Below are positions 24,821-35,600 of a DNA stretch of 64,000 nucleotides, in pieces (position 1 is the first letter of the stretch; each line of letters starts with the position of its first letter). Under the pieces are notes generated by a model. The model was not told the DNA's origin. It searched no databases and was given only the letters and a program-made list of their open reading frames with translations. Both the position numbers and the translations under genes were made by a program. The stretch spans positions 162,176-226,175 of the forward strand of contig JADNYJ010000057.1 in NCBI GenBank assembly GCA_015501075.1, in the 5' to 3' direction. The DNA is from Gymnopilus junonius (lineage: Eukaryota; Basidiomycota; Agaricomycetes; Agaricales; Galerinaceae).

Positions 24821-26517
24821 ATGGTTGCCCTGACACGCCTATCTTGGAGGATCCCTCAAATCTGTGCTTTCATATTCATCTCGTTCTCGGTACTGGATAC
24901 GACGTCCTGGCTATTTTTCTCGCCTCTGGTATCGCTCGTCTCGAACTGGCTGGGCTCCCTGAGTTTAAGTTCACGACCAACGCATCTCAACGGCTTGCAC
25001 TCGACCTATCTTAGCGAAACCGACTCTTACCTATCCCCACCTCCTTGGAAAGAACGTCCTTCTCAGAACTTCTCTTGGACATCCAGCTCGTTTACCTTGG
25101 AAAATGGCCTAGGGCATCGAGATCCTATAGTGATGGATGAGCAGCTGCTCGTATCTCTGGCTTTTGCTACTTCTATGCGTCCTTCTGATATCAGACCATA
25201 CTTTTATCGCGCGGCGGGATTGTTTGACGTGGATGATATCACAGTTACTACGTTGATTACGAGTAATCGGTTCAAAGTCTTTGCGAGGTTGGTGGAGAAG
25301 TATCGAGGTCCGTTTGTTGTTTCTTCATATGCTTGTGCTAGATCTCTTACTCTTCCGTTCCAGGCCCGATATCTGTCACGGTGCATATAAGGGATGTTGA
25401 AGAGCATGTGCAGGAAGTCTTGCTCTCCCTGCACGAGATGTATACTTCCTCAGAAACGATGAAAACCTTCGTCGACGTGCACCTCGTCATTGACGGCTTC
25501 GACAGGCAATTTAATACATGGCGAAACCTTGCCCGCTTGTTCGCCCGAACCAACTTTGTCATGATGCTCGATATCGACTTTTACCCATGCACCGACTTTC
25601 GTTCTGTGATTAAAAGACTGAGCGGGAAGCTTTCGGACAAGCTGTTTGCGGGTCGTGCAGCGCTTGTTGTTCCGGCTTTTGAGTATTGGGATTTTCACGA
25701 GGGGACGGATTATGCGAATTTTCCGCCGGCCAAGTCGGTGCGCATATATTCAGCTTTTTTTGGTGTTGATATTAACCGGGGGTCTTTAGAGTCTTTTAGC
25801 ATTGGTCAAGGAAGATCGTATTGGGATGTTTCATGCTGGTCCTGGGCATAATAGTACCGACTATAAGCGTTTCTACAGCGCGGCTCCTGGAGAAGTCTAC
25901 AAAGTGGCCCGATATCAGCCTTCGTATGAACCGTATGTCATCTTCAAGAAAGATGGTCCTCCATGGTTAATACTTTACCGCCTTCGATGTGTGCTTCGTT
26001 GACCTTGTAAACGCCTCCTAGGTGCGATGCCAGATTTGTTGGCTATGGCGGAAATAAGGCCGCTTGCTTATTTGAAATGTATCTTTCTGGGATATCATAC
26101 TACGTGCTCGCTGATCACTTCATTATTCACCAAAATCACCTGTACGAAGAAATGGCCCGCAAAACTGAAGTAGGTATTTCGACCTGCTGTGATAATGCTG
26201 TGCTGATATACTGGTTGCTTGTTCAGCGCCGCTTCAATAAGAAAATACATTTGGACTTTCGGGAGGAGACTTGTATACGGTGAATAGTATTTCGAGCTTT
26301 CGAGCGCTTGGGCTCAATATATAAACAGATATCTGAAGAGATATCACGACAGCGGGTTGTTAGGTTCGGAGGTGGCTGAAAACGCATTGACGGAATGTAA
26401 GAAGCTTAAAACGGTTACGAGATCTTTACCCAAGGCAAGTGCTGAACTTATGATGCGTCAGATGAAATGGAACTGACAGTTTTGATTCAGTACTTCCAAA
26501 ATATTTCACGACCATGA
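24821..26517 (+). CDS. LARGE-like glycosyltransferase (GT49 family), type II membrane protein
   Basis: Seven exons, 24821-25307, 25364-25737, 25790-25965, 26022-26169, 26227-26279, 26329-26434 and 26491-26517, give 456 residues. The N terminus has one hydrophobic anchor (AFIFISFSVLDTTSWLFF), as in Golgi type II enzymes. The catalytic DxD is in MLDIDFYPCTDF (D232-x-D234). Downstream blocks GRAALVVPAFE, FHAGPGHNSTDY, YQPSYEPYVIF, CDARFVGYGGNK and DHFIIHQNH match the GT49 pattern seen in LARGE and B4GAT1, which build glucuronate-containing glycans; the fungal acceptor is unknown. The last intron (26435-26490) starts with GCAAGT and ends CAG, a GC-AG intron. If it is retained, the stop is at 26476 with a different short tail. 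Confidence 0.85.
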
Positions 26518-26849
26518 ACGAGAGGCGCTTGTGAGGCACTTTCCTGCGACCCTTGTAGATGAAAATGTATTATGGAATTATTTACAGATGTCGCATCAAT
26601 ATGAGTATGTGAACATTCTGTACATTCCGTAGGGGCAAAGTCTGTCCGCCATTTAATTTTTGGGAATCAAATTTCTAAAACTCATGAGGGTCGCATGAAA
26701 CCGTTACTTATCAATTATTTGGTTGAAATAGATCTCAAGCAGATGTAAGAGGAAGCCCTCAAACCATTTGGGTGAAATCGCGGACAAAAATTCCTGCACG
26801 AAAACTTGTGGTTGCTTGCCACGGTGCTTTTGTGGACTCCAGGTTAGGG
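26518..26849. other. Spacer after the glycosyltransferase
   Basis: 3' flank with no supported gene. It leads directly into the palindrome-rich block and marks the change from gene-dense to repeat-rich sequence. Confidence 0.45.
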
Positions 26850-27151
26850 CTGTACGGCCGTACAGTCTACGGCCGTAGACCGTATGGATCTGGAAGCCCG
26901 ACGGCACGGATACGGGACGGTTTGCTGCCATCCCGTACACCGTTTCTGCGCATTGTGCAGCGCTGAGGCAAACCCCTTTGGGTTTAATTAGTGTGTAAAA
27001 CATCTCTTTTTACACAATCATGAATGATTGGAAGGATTTCGTGACCACTTATGGCCCAAAAAGACGCTATAAATGGGTCCCGTAAAAGAGCCGTATAAAT
27101 ACGGCCGTATTTTGAGGCCAAAAAATCCTCGACGGGACGGATACGGGGCCG
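26850..27151. repeat. Cluster of CGGCCG-type palindromes
   Basis: Short palindromes recur: GTACGGCCGTAC (about 26859), CTACGGCCGTAG (about 26869), TACGGCCGTA (about 27100), and half-sites GGCCGTAT (27147) and AGCCGTATAAATACGG (about 27090). GTATCCGTCCCGT-like half repeats (GATACGGGACGG at 26920, GGGACGGATACGGGG at 27134) also recur in inverted order. It looks like a non-autonomous element or the remains of several; I found no clear ends. Confidence 0.5.
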
Positions 27152-27156
27152 TATAT

Positions 27157-27368
27157 CACTGCTGGCATTGACCTCTGTTTCTTTGGGAAACAGCCCGAAA
27201 GAAACACGTCACCTGATTTCTTTTGGGTGTTTCTCCAGAAACCAGTATTCGGCCTTACCTAATTTGGTATGGCCGACCGATGTTTCTCGAGGAAACAGTA
27301 GAAAAAAGTCATATGACGTGTTTCCTAGGTACTGTTTCCTCAAGAAACACTCCTCAGCGCCAGCAGTG
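27157..27368. mobile_element. 212 bp MITE with long terminal inverted repeats and 5 bp target duplication
   Basis: Ends are CACTGCTGGC (27157-27166) and its exact inverse GCCAGCAGTG (27359-27368). Identical TATAT flanks lie at 27152-27156 and 27369-27373, fitting a target-site duplication. The inverted similarity continues inward for about 55 bp: both arms carry TGTTTCTT, GGAAACAG and GAAACACGTCA in the same order. The interior therefore folds into a long hairpin. No coding capacity. The termini resemble those of hAT-like elements, but a 5 bp duplication is short for hAT, so the superfamily is left open. Confidence 0.82.
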
Positions 27369-27567
27369 TATATGGTAACCATACAACTGTAAACATCAGA
27401 AGAAATACACCCCCCTCTCTTTTAGTACTTATACTTTCAGGCCCCTTGCAGGCTGCTTTCACTTCCAACAATGAGTCTTATTTGTACCTTATACTTTTGA
27501 GTCGACGAAAACATGATGAGCATCTTACCTTTCGTCACTTTCATGCTGGAGCGGTCTCAGAGCAAAT

Positions 27568-27644
27568 GCAAAGTGCAGGATTCGAACCGACAAACATGTC
27601 AAAAAGGACGAGACTTACAACCTTTACCACTGACCCACATGACT
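27568..27644 (-). repeat. tRNA-derived, SINE-like sequence with Pol III A and B boxes
   Basis: On the minus strand an A box TGGGTCAGTGG (27637-27627) and a perfect B box GGTTCGAATCC (27588-27578) lie 49 bases apart start to start, the spacing of a tRNA. The would-be acceptor arms (27644-27638 and 27574-27568) do not pair, so it is not a working tRNA gene. A SINE head or tRNA pseudogene is more likely. Confidence 0.55.
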
Positions 27645-27772
27645 TTATATCAGTGGTACAAATATAGAGTACACATGACTACACTACATCCTCGGGATCT
27701 ACGCGAATCAGAGAGATAAAAAATGTTGCTCTCATACCGTCACCACCCATTCTGCGGCGCCCTTCCAGGCCC

Positions 27773-29312
27773 ATGGTCAGCATCTCACATCATGCTGCCG
27801 AGCTCTCTGATGAAGTCATTGAGAGCTCTCAAGAATCCGAAAGAAAGGTAAGTTCCCTGCGATCACTGCGCGATGCAGGCTGACAACAATACAGTTAATG
27901 ATTCCGACGACACCACTGCGCTCTGTCAAGTCCCGGTACACAGCAACCTGGGTCATCAGTGGCGCGCCGCCATCCCCTTACAAACAGCTTGACCTGTCCG
28001 TGTCTGTGCACGGACTTCAACTTGGTGTCAAAAAAAATCATCTCGACGAGTCTTCTGATTCCGAGGTACGTCTGATCTCAAAGCCTTTTTTACACATTGC
28101 TCATCCATGATTCATACAGACCGAGACAGACTGGGGCCCACTATCAGAACCCGGTGCTCGAGCGCAATGGTGGCTCAAGATTATCGAATGTAACACTGCT
28201 CACACTGCAGTGCCGACAGCAAGAACGAATCAGATTGAAGGAAGGGATGAGGGGGAGCGAACAGTCAAAGCAGAGGTACGTATAAGTGTGCATTCACTGC
28301 ATATTACATTTCTTGACACTCTCCTTAGCTCGAGCCTTTGTCAATTAACAACCCTACAATGCCTGTCAAACCTACACGCTACATCAAGAGGCTATGCTGA
28401 TACCCCGAATGGTCACAAGGTCATTGTCAAACTGGTATGCCTTTCTCACTTAGTTTCTTTTCAACTAAAGCAATCTAATTATCTAGGCTAATGATGCATT
28501 GACAAGCTAGCGAAACAAACTCGGGCAGGCTCCCATCGACTACATGGAGAGTCTCGTGGCCTCGGAGTTTGCAGGTGCGGCAGAGGACGTCCAGGAATGG
28601 GTCGAGTGGGCTCTTAGCGGAGATTATTGGATGCGGCCCCTTTACTACAAGACGTACATGGATGCGGACCCGGAGAAGAACAAGAAGGGTTTAAAATTGG
28701 TAGGTCGCACATTTCATACTCTAATTCCCTGCTCACGTCGTTGCTAGAACATTTTTTGCCATCCACTCATCGCATGTGGATTGGGTTATCATCTTGGCTG
28801 CACATCGTCCATCCCTGCCTCAATCAAATCCACGAAGAGGCCAACCGGCGCTCTTATCATGGCGATACAAGCTGTAAGCCATGCTTTCTGAGTCATTATT
28901 CATACCTTTTCTAACATGAACTCCACAGGCCTATAGGGCCGTTGCTCGCTGGAGCTCCGGATTGTATGTTCAGCCTCCGCGGCCATACAGCGATTTTTCT
29001 GGTGACAACTGGGGTGACAGCGAGAAGCGTATGCCAAACGTAGGAAGTCTCACTCTTCCTCCATACACCATTCAAGGCAAGACACCCACAAAGGATATTG
29101 AACGCGTCGTCAATAAGCTGAGTGACAAACGGTGGGAGGATATACTCTCCGCTGCAGGTGAGATGGCTGTTGTGAGAGGGAAGAAGAAGGGATGGTTGTC
29201 GGAGGATGGAGCCGCTGATCTTGATGCTGATGCCAAGGCTGAGGAAGAGGAGACGGACTTCGAGATCGAGGACGATGCTGATAGTGCCATGGACACCACC
29301 GAGGGTAACTAA
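27773..29312 (+). CDS. Uncharacterised multi-exon gene with acidic C-terminal tail (model partly uncertain)
   Basis: The 3' part is well supported: exons from about 28507 (RNKLGQAPIDYMESL), then NIFCHPLIACGLGYH after a GTAGGT intron, then AYRAVARWSSGLYVQPPRPY through to the stop at 29312, all with matching phases. It ends in a strongly acidic segment (EEEETDFEIEDDADSAMD). Upstream, candidate exons at 27773-27848, 27897-28063, 28121-28275 and 28328-28434 have good donors and acceptors, but I could not join them in one frame without a stop, so the 5' half may be misread or damaged. I do not recognise the family. The position beside MITEs and a SINE-like unit makes a transposon-linked or decaying gene possible. 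Confidence 0.5.
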
Positions 29313-29653
29313 AGCATAGTAAGATGTTCTGTCCTCATTGTTACAGTCGAAACGCTTCTTTTTGCTCAATTCTCACCACTTTCATGAAGCCGAAATAAAT
29401 ATATTTTTCATGTTCTTTCTCATCCCTTTTTACCTTTCACAATTGAAATTCCCTTTCAAAAGCAATCGGGACCGTCTTTTTGAAAGTGCCCTGTGGTTTC
29501 ACACTTCCACACTTGTGAAAGTGTCAAAAGTGTTGAAAGGTACGGGTGTATTTCTTCTGATGATACGGCTATGGTGTACAGCCCTACTCCAGGTTTTGCA
29601 ATATTCTGTTCCAAACCTGGCAAAGCTTGGCAAACATGCAGTACATACTATTA

Positions 29654-30187
29654 CTGTTGCATTTCATTCAATTCACCACCCCTGTGACCTGTGACCTGCC
29701 CGGCGAAATGCCAGGTTCACCAGGTGGGCTTGGGACCTGTGACCTACCTAAAATTTCACCAGTCTTACAGAGTTGTGGTGGTGGACTGGTAGTATGTGTC
29801 AAAGTAGTTCAATGACTGCTCTAGGCAGTGGTTCGATTCTCACCTGATGTGTTATTTTTCGACTACTTACGTAGCAATCATCTGTCCGATTTTGGTAGCA
29901 TGATATCAAACCCAGTTATGAAGACTCGGACATTGACCTCTAAGCCACAAAATACTTAGTTTAACTAATTACAGTCTCACAACTTTTATTTCTAGTAATT
30001 TAAGAATGCCAGAGTGGCAGTTCACCAGTTCTGGGGTGATTTTTGCGATTTTAAGCACAAAAATGACCAAATTTATTGCCATCAAATGGTTTCGCCACTC
30101 AGCCTTGTGACCACGGACAACTGTGACATTTCGCCGATTTTGGAGGGCCTGTGACCCGTGACTGGTGAATTGAACGAAATGCAACAG
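29654..30187. mobile_element. TA-flanked MITE, copy A (about 534 bp)
   Basis: Starts CTGTTGCATTTC and ends GAAATGCAACAG, with TA immediately outside both ends (29652-29653 and 30188-30189). The inverted similarity extends inward through TTCAATTCACC and GTGACC-type repeats, about 40 bp in all. The TA duplication and CTGT ends suggest a Tc1/mariner-type non-autonomous element. It contains a tRNA-like A/B-box pair (TGGACTGGTAG at 29782 and GGTTCGATTCT at 29830, plus strand). Confidence 0.72.
29780..29845 (+). repeat. tRNA-like A/B-box segment inside MITE copy A
   Basis: A-box-like TGGACTGGTAG at 29782-29792 and B-box-like GGTTCGATTCT at 29830-29840 lie 48 bases apart start to start, with a small ACTGC/GCAGT stem just before the B box. 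Looks like a degenerate tRNA or SINE head rather than an active tRNA gene. Confidence 0.4.
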
Positions 30188-30598
30188 TACTACAGAATGT
30201 GTATAGAATTTTACCAAATATCTGATTATCTTTCAACTGCATGAAGATACAAACACAAGAACTTGGAGTATGAGGTGAGCCTTCCTGTGAATGGTCCCCC
30301 TCAATTCTTAGCTTATTTAGCAGATGAGGATTTCCGCATGGTTTCAGTACCAGATTTTGATGGCTGAGTTTGAATAGCCATCCAAGGGCAGGTTCAGCAC
30401 CAAACTTGAATAGAGGTTTAGGCAGGGTTTAGGTTCAACAAAACAGTAGGAAGTGGTGGGGTTCAAGGCTGAAATATATTCACCAAACTTTGGCCACTCT
30501 TTCAAGCCCATCAAATAGAAAAAAGGTTTACAAGTTCTTTTCTGTGTGACCTCAAGTCTCAGTGTTTCCTGTCCTGTTAGCAGGTTTCCAAGTACATA

Positions 30599-30748
30599 CT
30601 GTACCATTTCAATCAATTCACTGGGCACGTGACTTTTTGAGGTTTTTGAAAAATCTCAGAAAATCAGATAAATTGAGAAAAAAATAAATCCGAGGTCTCC
30701 CAAAATTGGGTGTGACCTGTGACCAGTGAATTGATTGAAATGGTACAG
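30599..30748. mobile_element. TA-flanked MITE, copy B (150 bp), same family as copy A
   Basis: Ends CTGTACCATTTC and GAAATGGTACAG, flanked by TA at 30597-30598 and 30749-30750. The arms continue as AATCAATTCACTG and the inverse CAGTGAATTGATT, then GTGAC repeats. The terminal pattern CTGT..CATTTC..TCAATTCAC is shared with the element at 29654-30187, so both belong to one family, here in a very short form. Confidence 0.75.
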
Positions 30749-32639
30749 TACTTCTTTTTTAGGCTTCAGTGTCATTCAGTTTTCATAGATCAAGATGATA
30801 GAAAAAATGCTGTAAGGCAGCTAAGGCTGGTGCCCTAAGCATGTGCCTGTGATGATGTGTGATAGATTAGATACATGCCTAGAGGCCAGATAGTAGCCAT
30901 CAGTTTGTACTTGTTTACTGTTACCTACTAAGGCAGTGACTCTGCCTTATTTGGAATATAATTAACCTTTGTCCTGTTCTCCCATCTGTCTGTGCTCTCT
31001 TACCCTGCCTGAGGGTTTTCTTCCTCTAACCTTGCTGGATAAGCACCCAGATATCTGCTTCCCAGTCATGGGTGACATGATCTCTCTGCCTAGAGTTACA
31101 AGGCTGTCTCAGGAGTTGTTCTACTTAGGTAGCTGCTCCTCCCTCTTTCTGGAGGTTGATGTGCTCTCCAGCTGCTCCCTCCTTTCCCCTTAGGTCAGAT
31201 GCACCTTCAGGTAGCTCCCTTTGGGATGCCAGCCTCTGCACTGAAGTCCTGTGACTGCCAAGGATCACACCCCCTTCCTCTTGTACCTGCTAAATCTAGA
31301 AGTATATTCCCATGCTCCTGACTGGTCTGACTCCTTGCACCTTCTGCTGCTTCTTCTGCTTTGCTTTGTTCAGTACCACTCTAAATCCTGCATTCCTCCT
31401 GCAATCATTGTCACAGAACCAAGCATTCTTTGGTTTCTCAAAAAGGCCTCGGCATGTAATATGATACTGAAGCAATAAATAAATTTTTTTGTTGTCTTTT
31501 ACTGAAAGGAAAGGTAAAACTTACCACAAATTTACATCGAGGACCACTGCACCACATGAGATCAGCATCCTCAATAGCCATCTCACAGCCAGAATTGTCA
31601 CACACCACAGAGTTATCATCACAGAAATGTCAAAGTGTTGAAAATGCACCTTCTTCATACCTCATGCCATGGTCAGTGAGTTCAGTTAGGGAGGAAGCAC
31701 TGCATTTGGAAATTTTTTGGTGAGATGCAACTGAGTGGCTATGTAAATGATGTCATTCACATGGCAAAGTCCTCTAAAGGTGGTCATGTGCCCTCTTCCA
31801 TGATCACACATAGTCAATAGACATATTCTCACTATATTCTGACCATTCTAATCCCCTACAACTGCCAAAATCATTAAAAATAAGTTCATTTATAAGTCAA
31901 GTAAGTTACACATTTAAGGTGTCCTGACCCACACCCCCCTCCCAAGATTGTGTTGCTCAGCAAATGCTGACATACCCCTTGGTGCTCACCTTTGTTGATT
32001 GTGTGCTGGTGTGGGAAGAGCTGGTTCAAAAGCACTGACTTTGAGCCAGCTCTTCCCACACCCTTAATTCTAAATAAATATAGACTGGATTCTCTTACTG
32101 CTTGTGAAGTTGTGCTTGTGATTTACAGAGCATTGTTAAGTCAAAAGTATGGGCCTTAAGACCTATTTGTTCCATATTAAGACTGTGAACAGTATCAAAA
32201 GCCTTTAAAATAGAGAATACTATGTATATACTGTCAAGAAAATATATACACTGGATGGTGTCTGCTTTAAGACAGGGAGCACTATGGAGCAAGCACTGGA
32301 TGCTATAGAATACTATGATGCTATGGGGTGCTAGCTGAGATGTTGGGATAATCAGGTGATCAGCCAACATGTGACATGCTTAATGGTGCTTATTTATTCC
32401 TTTGCATATTCAATATTCTTACTCATCACCATGGTACTTTCTAGCACTTAGAAATTTGTGGAATTATCTAGTAAATAAGTACATAGGTATATAGACTGTC
32501 CAGAGGACAGTTGAGTAATTTTACAATTCATATCAATTATTATGCTGCACTCAATAGTTATGGGCCCCAGCCATAACTAATTAACAAAGAAACAACTCGA
32601 CTTACTCTGCTAGGCAGCCCCACTCGCTCTCATCCTATT
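30749..32639. other. AT-rich, CpG-poor non-coding stretch
   Basis: No reading frame here has motifs or splice support. CG dinucleotides are nearly absent over long runs (for example 31900-32060 contains none), unlike the gene-dense half. The stretch carries one strong hairpin (32009-32061) and otherwise looks like old, mutated repeat sequence. Confidence 0.5.
32009..32061. repeat. Near-perfect 22 bp stem hairpin
   Basis: Arms 32009-32030 (GTGTGGGAAGAGCTGG...) and 32040-32061 pair at 21 of 22 positions around a 9 base loop (AGCACTGAC). The single non-Watson-Crick position is a G-T type pair. Could be a foldback repeat end or a small-RNA-like hairpin. Confidence 0.7.
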
Positions 32640-35600
32640 TTTAACTGTCAACATGCGGAAGAAGCTTGTATACATCGGGCTCTTACTGAATGGAATTGCT
32701 GAAGGCGACAATTGGTTACATGGAAGCGACGTATGCTTGCGGTATTATGTGACCTTGGATTGGAGAAATATGTCTTAGAAGATTCCAAAATCAGCCGATG
32801 GAACAAGCACCTGGATCAGGTGTCTATACAGGAAAGATGGAATTTAGGGGACTCGAAGGCCAGGACGCAGGATAGAATTGGCATTAGGTGACTCGGAAAT
32901 GATTCACATCAGTGCGCCATGACAGCGTGACATGTGGAAACAACTCACTTAAGGAATCAAAGGGCCGTTTAGGCATACTTGCCACTCGAAGAGCACTTTA
33001 CCGTGCCACTGCTGAAGAAGGATTTAATATGGTGGATCATGTATCTAATCTACGGAAGCTACAGGAGGAACTACATACTATGGGTAACCTCGTTTCGGAT
33101 GAAGATTTCATCATGATCTTGATCACATCACTTCCGGAATCTTGGATAATTATACCTCATCTTATCTCAGATCAAGTGGCAACAAACTGGAGTTGAAATC
33201 ACATGAGCTAGTCACAATATTATTAGAAGAGGATCAGTGATGTAAAGGCCGGACCATGGACATGGCTACTACCCTACAAGCAAAGGAGAAGGGAAAATGG
33301 AAGCCAAGCACTAAACTGGACAATTCAGACAAGGAGTGCTATAATTGTCACAAGAAAGGTCACCTCTTGAAGGACTGTTGGGCCAAAGGAGGAGGATGCA
33401 AGGGTCAAGGACCCAAAGGAAGGTGAGGACTGAACCAGAACAAGGCAAACCAGGTACAAGAAGTCAATCAAACCTTAAATGAAAGGGCATACATGGCACA
33501 CACACCCAGAAATTTCTCTTCAGAAATTGGCAAATATGATTGGCTAAAGGATTCGGCACTACCTCACCAATTTGCAATATCTGTAATGCATTTATTGAAT
33601 TCCATCCAGATATGAAGAAATAACTGGCTTCGGAGGAGCCAAAACCATCGCAAAAGGCCGAGGAACCATGGCAGTCAACTTTGATGTTGATGGAACTATT
33701 TTTACACACAAACTTTCGGACACGCTATATGTCCCGAGGCTGAGAACTGTCTATTTTCAGATGGGAAATTTTTGTGAGCAGGAGGAACAATTCTCGAGCA
33801 AGAAAATGGGTGTATATTGAAGGACAAAAATGGAATTGTCATTGGGAAAGGAACACTAGTTGGGAACCTCTTCAAACTCCATGCCCGAGCAGTCATACTG
33901 GACCAAGAATGCACTAATATTGCAACCACACCAAAAATATCTTGGGATCAATGGCATCGGAGATTCGACACATCTCGATCAAAGCACTGCAATGTCTTAA
34001 TTTGGACAATCTGGTGGAAGGCCTATTAATAGATGAATCCAGTATCCCTTCACACACATGTGAGGCTTGCATACAGGCAAAGCAAGCACATAGGGCACAC
34101 CCAAAGGAAGCAGAACATCATGCAGAATTACCAGGAGAAAGAGTTATGTCTGATGTATGGGGACCCACCCATTGAATCAATTGGACATCAAAGATACTAT
34201 GTTTCTTCATTGATGATTGCACCTGGCATGGACATGTTCTATTTTTATGGAACAAGGGAGAAGCCGAGGCTAAGCAGAAGGACATGTGGAGTGGATTGAG
34301 TGGCAAACTGGGCAGTGTGTGAAATGGATCCAGATGGATAATGGAAAGAAATTAATCAATCAGAAATTAAAGGACTGGGCACTTCACAAAGGGATAACAA
34401 TTGAAGCAACAGCACCTTATTCACCATTGCAAAATGGAGTTGCAGAAAGATTTAATCAGACTCTATTGGAACTAGCAAGGGCAATGATGATGAAAAAGGA
34501 ATGCCAGCATTTTTGTGGGATGAAGCAATTGCACATGCAAATTATCTACAGAATTGGGCACCTACCATGCATTGGAGGACAAAACCCCTTATGAAGCCTT
34601 CAAAGGAAAGAAGCCAGACATTTCCCACTTATGAGAATGAGGCAGTGACGTGTGGATCTTGGATGAATCCCAAAATAGAACAAAGTTACAACCAAAATTG
34701 AGGAAGATGAAGCTAATGGGATTCAATGACGGATCAAAAGCAGTCCATTACTATGACACATGCACCCGGACGTCAAGGTCTCATGGAATTTACCTTTAAT
34801 AAAATGAGGAGCCAAAGGAATGGCAAGGTCCAACCAAATTACCAGGTTTGTGAGCTGAGGGGGAGATTTTGGACAATTCACCTCAGCAAACCCCTTTGGA
34901 AAATAACCAGAAACAGGAAAATCAACCTGTTACACCTGATGGACAGCAAACAATACCTCAAAACCAAAGGAATTTATGTGATAGGACCAACAAATTGATT
35001 ACAAACTCCTTGTGAATCCCAGCTCTCACATTCCTGCACCACAATTTATTGAACGGAGATCTCCAGACCTACAGAATCATCAAAAGCTAAATCAACAGCT
35101 AAGGAATGAGCCAATGTAGCCATCAGCCAATCATTTGATGAACTATTTATGAAGGGAGAATTATCATTGATGGCTTCTGAACCAGATTTACCAAAGAACC
35201 CTGAAGAAGCACTTGCAGGAAAAGAAGCAGCTGATTGGAAGGCTGCTATGGATGAAGAACATAGAACTTTGCAGCAGATGGAACATGGCAAATTGCTGAA
35301 TTACCTCCAGACCATAAAGCAATGTGTTGCCAATGGGTATTTACCAAGAAGCATGACAAAAATGGCAAATTAATTAAATTCAAGGCATGATTGGTTGCTC
35401 AGGGATTTTCCCAGAAGCCCGGAACAGACTTCAGCAATGATGGGACCTTTGCACCAGTCATGCACTTCGAAACTTTGTGCACAATCCTCGCATTTGCTGC
35501 TGTACACAATTTAAAATTACGGCAATTTGATGTCAAGGGCACCTATCTACATGGGAACCTAAAGGAGGAGATATTTATGGCACAACCAGAAGGCTATTCA

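Noticed and set aside
27568..27644. Functional tRNA gene
   Set aside because: A and B boxes are well placed, but the acceptor arms do not pair and no sensible anticodon stem forms.
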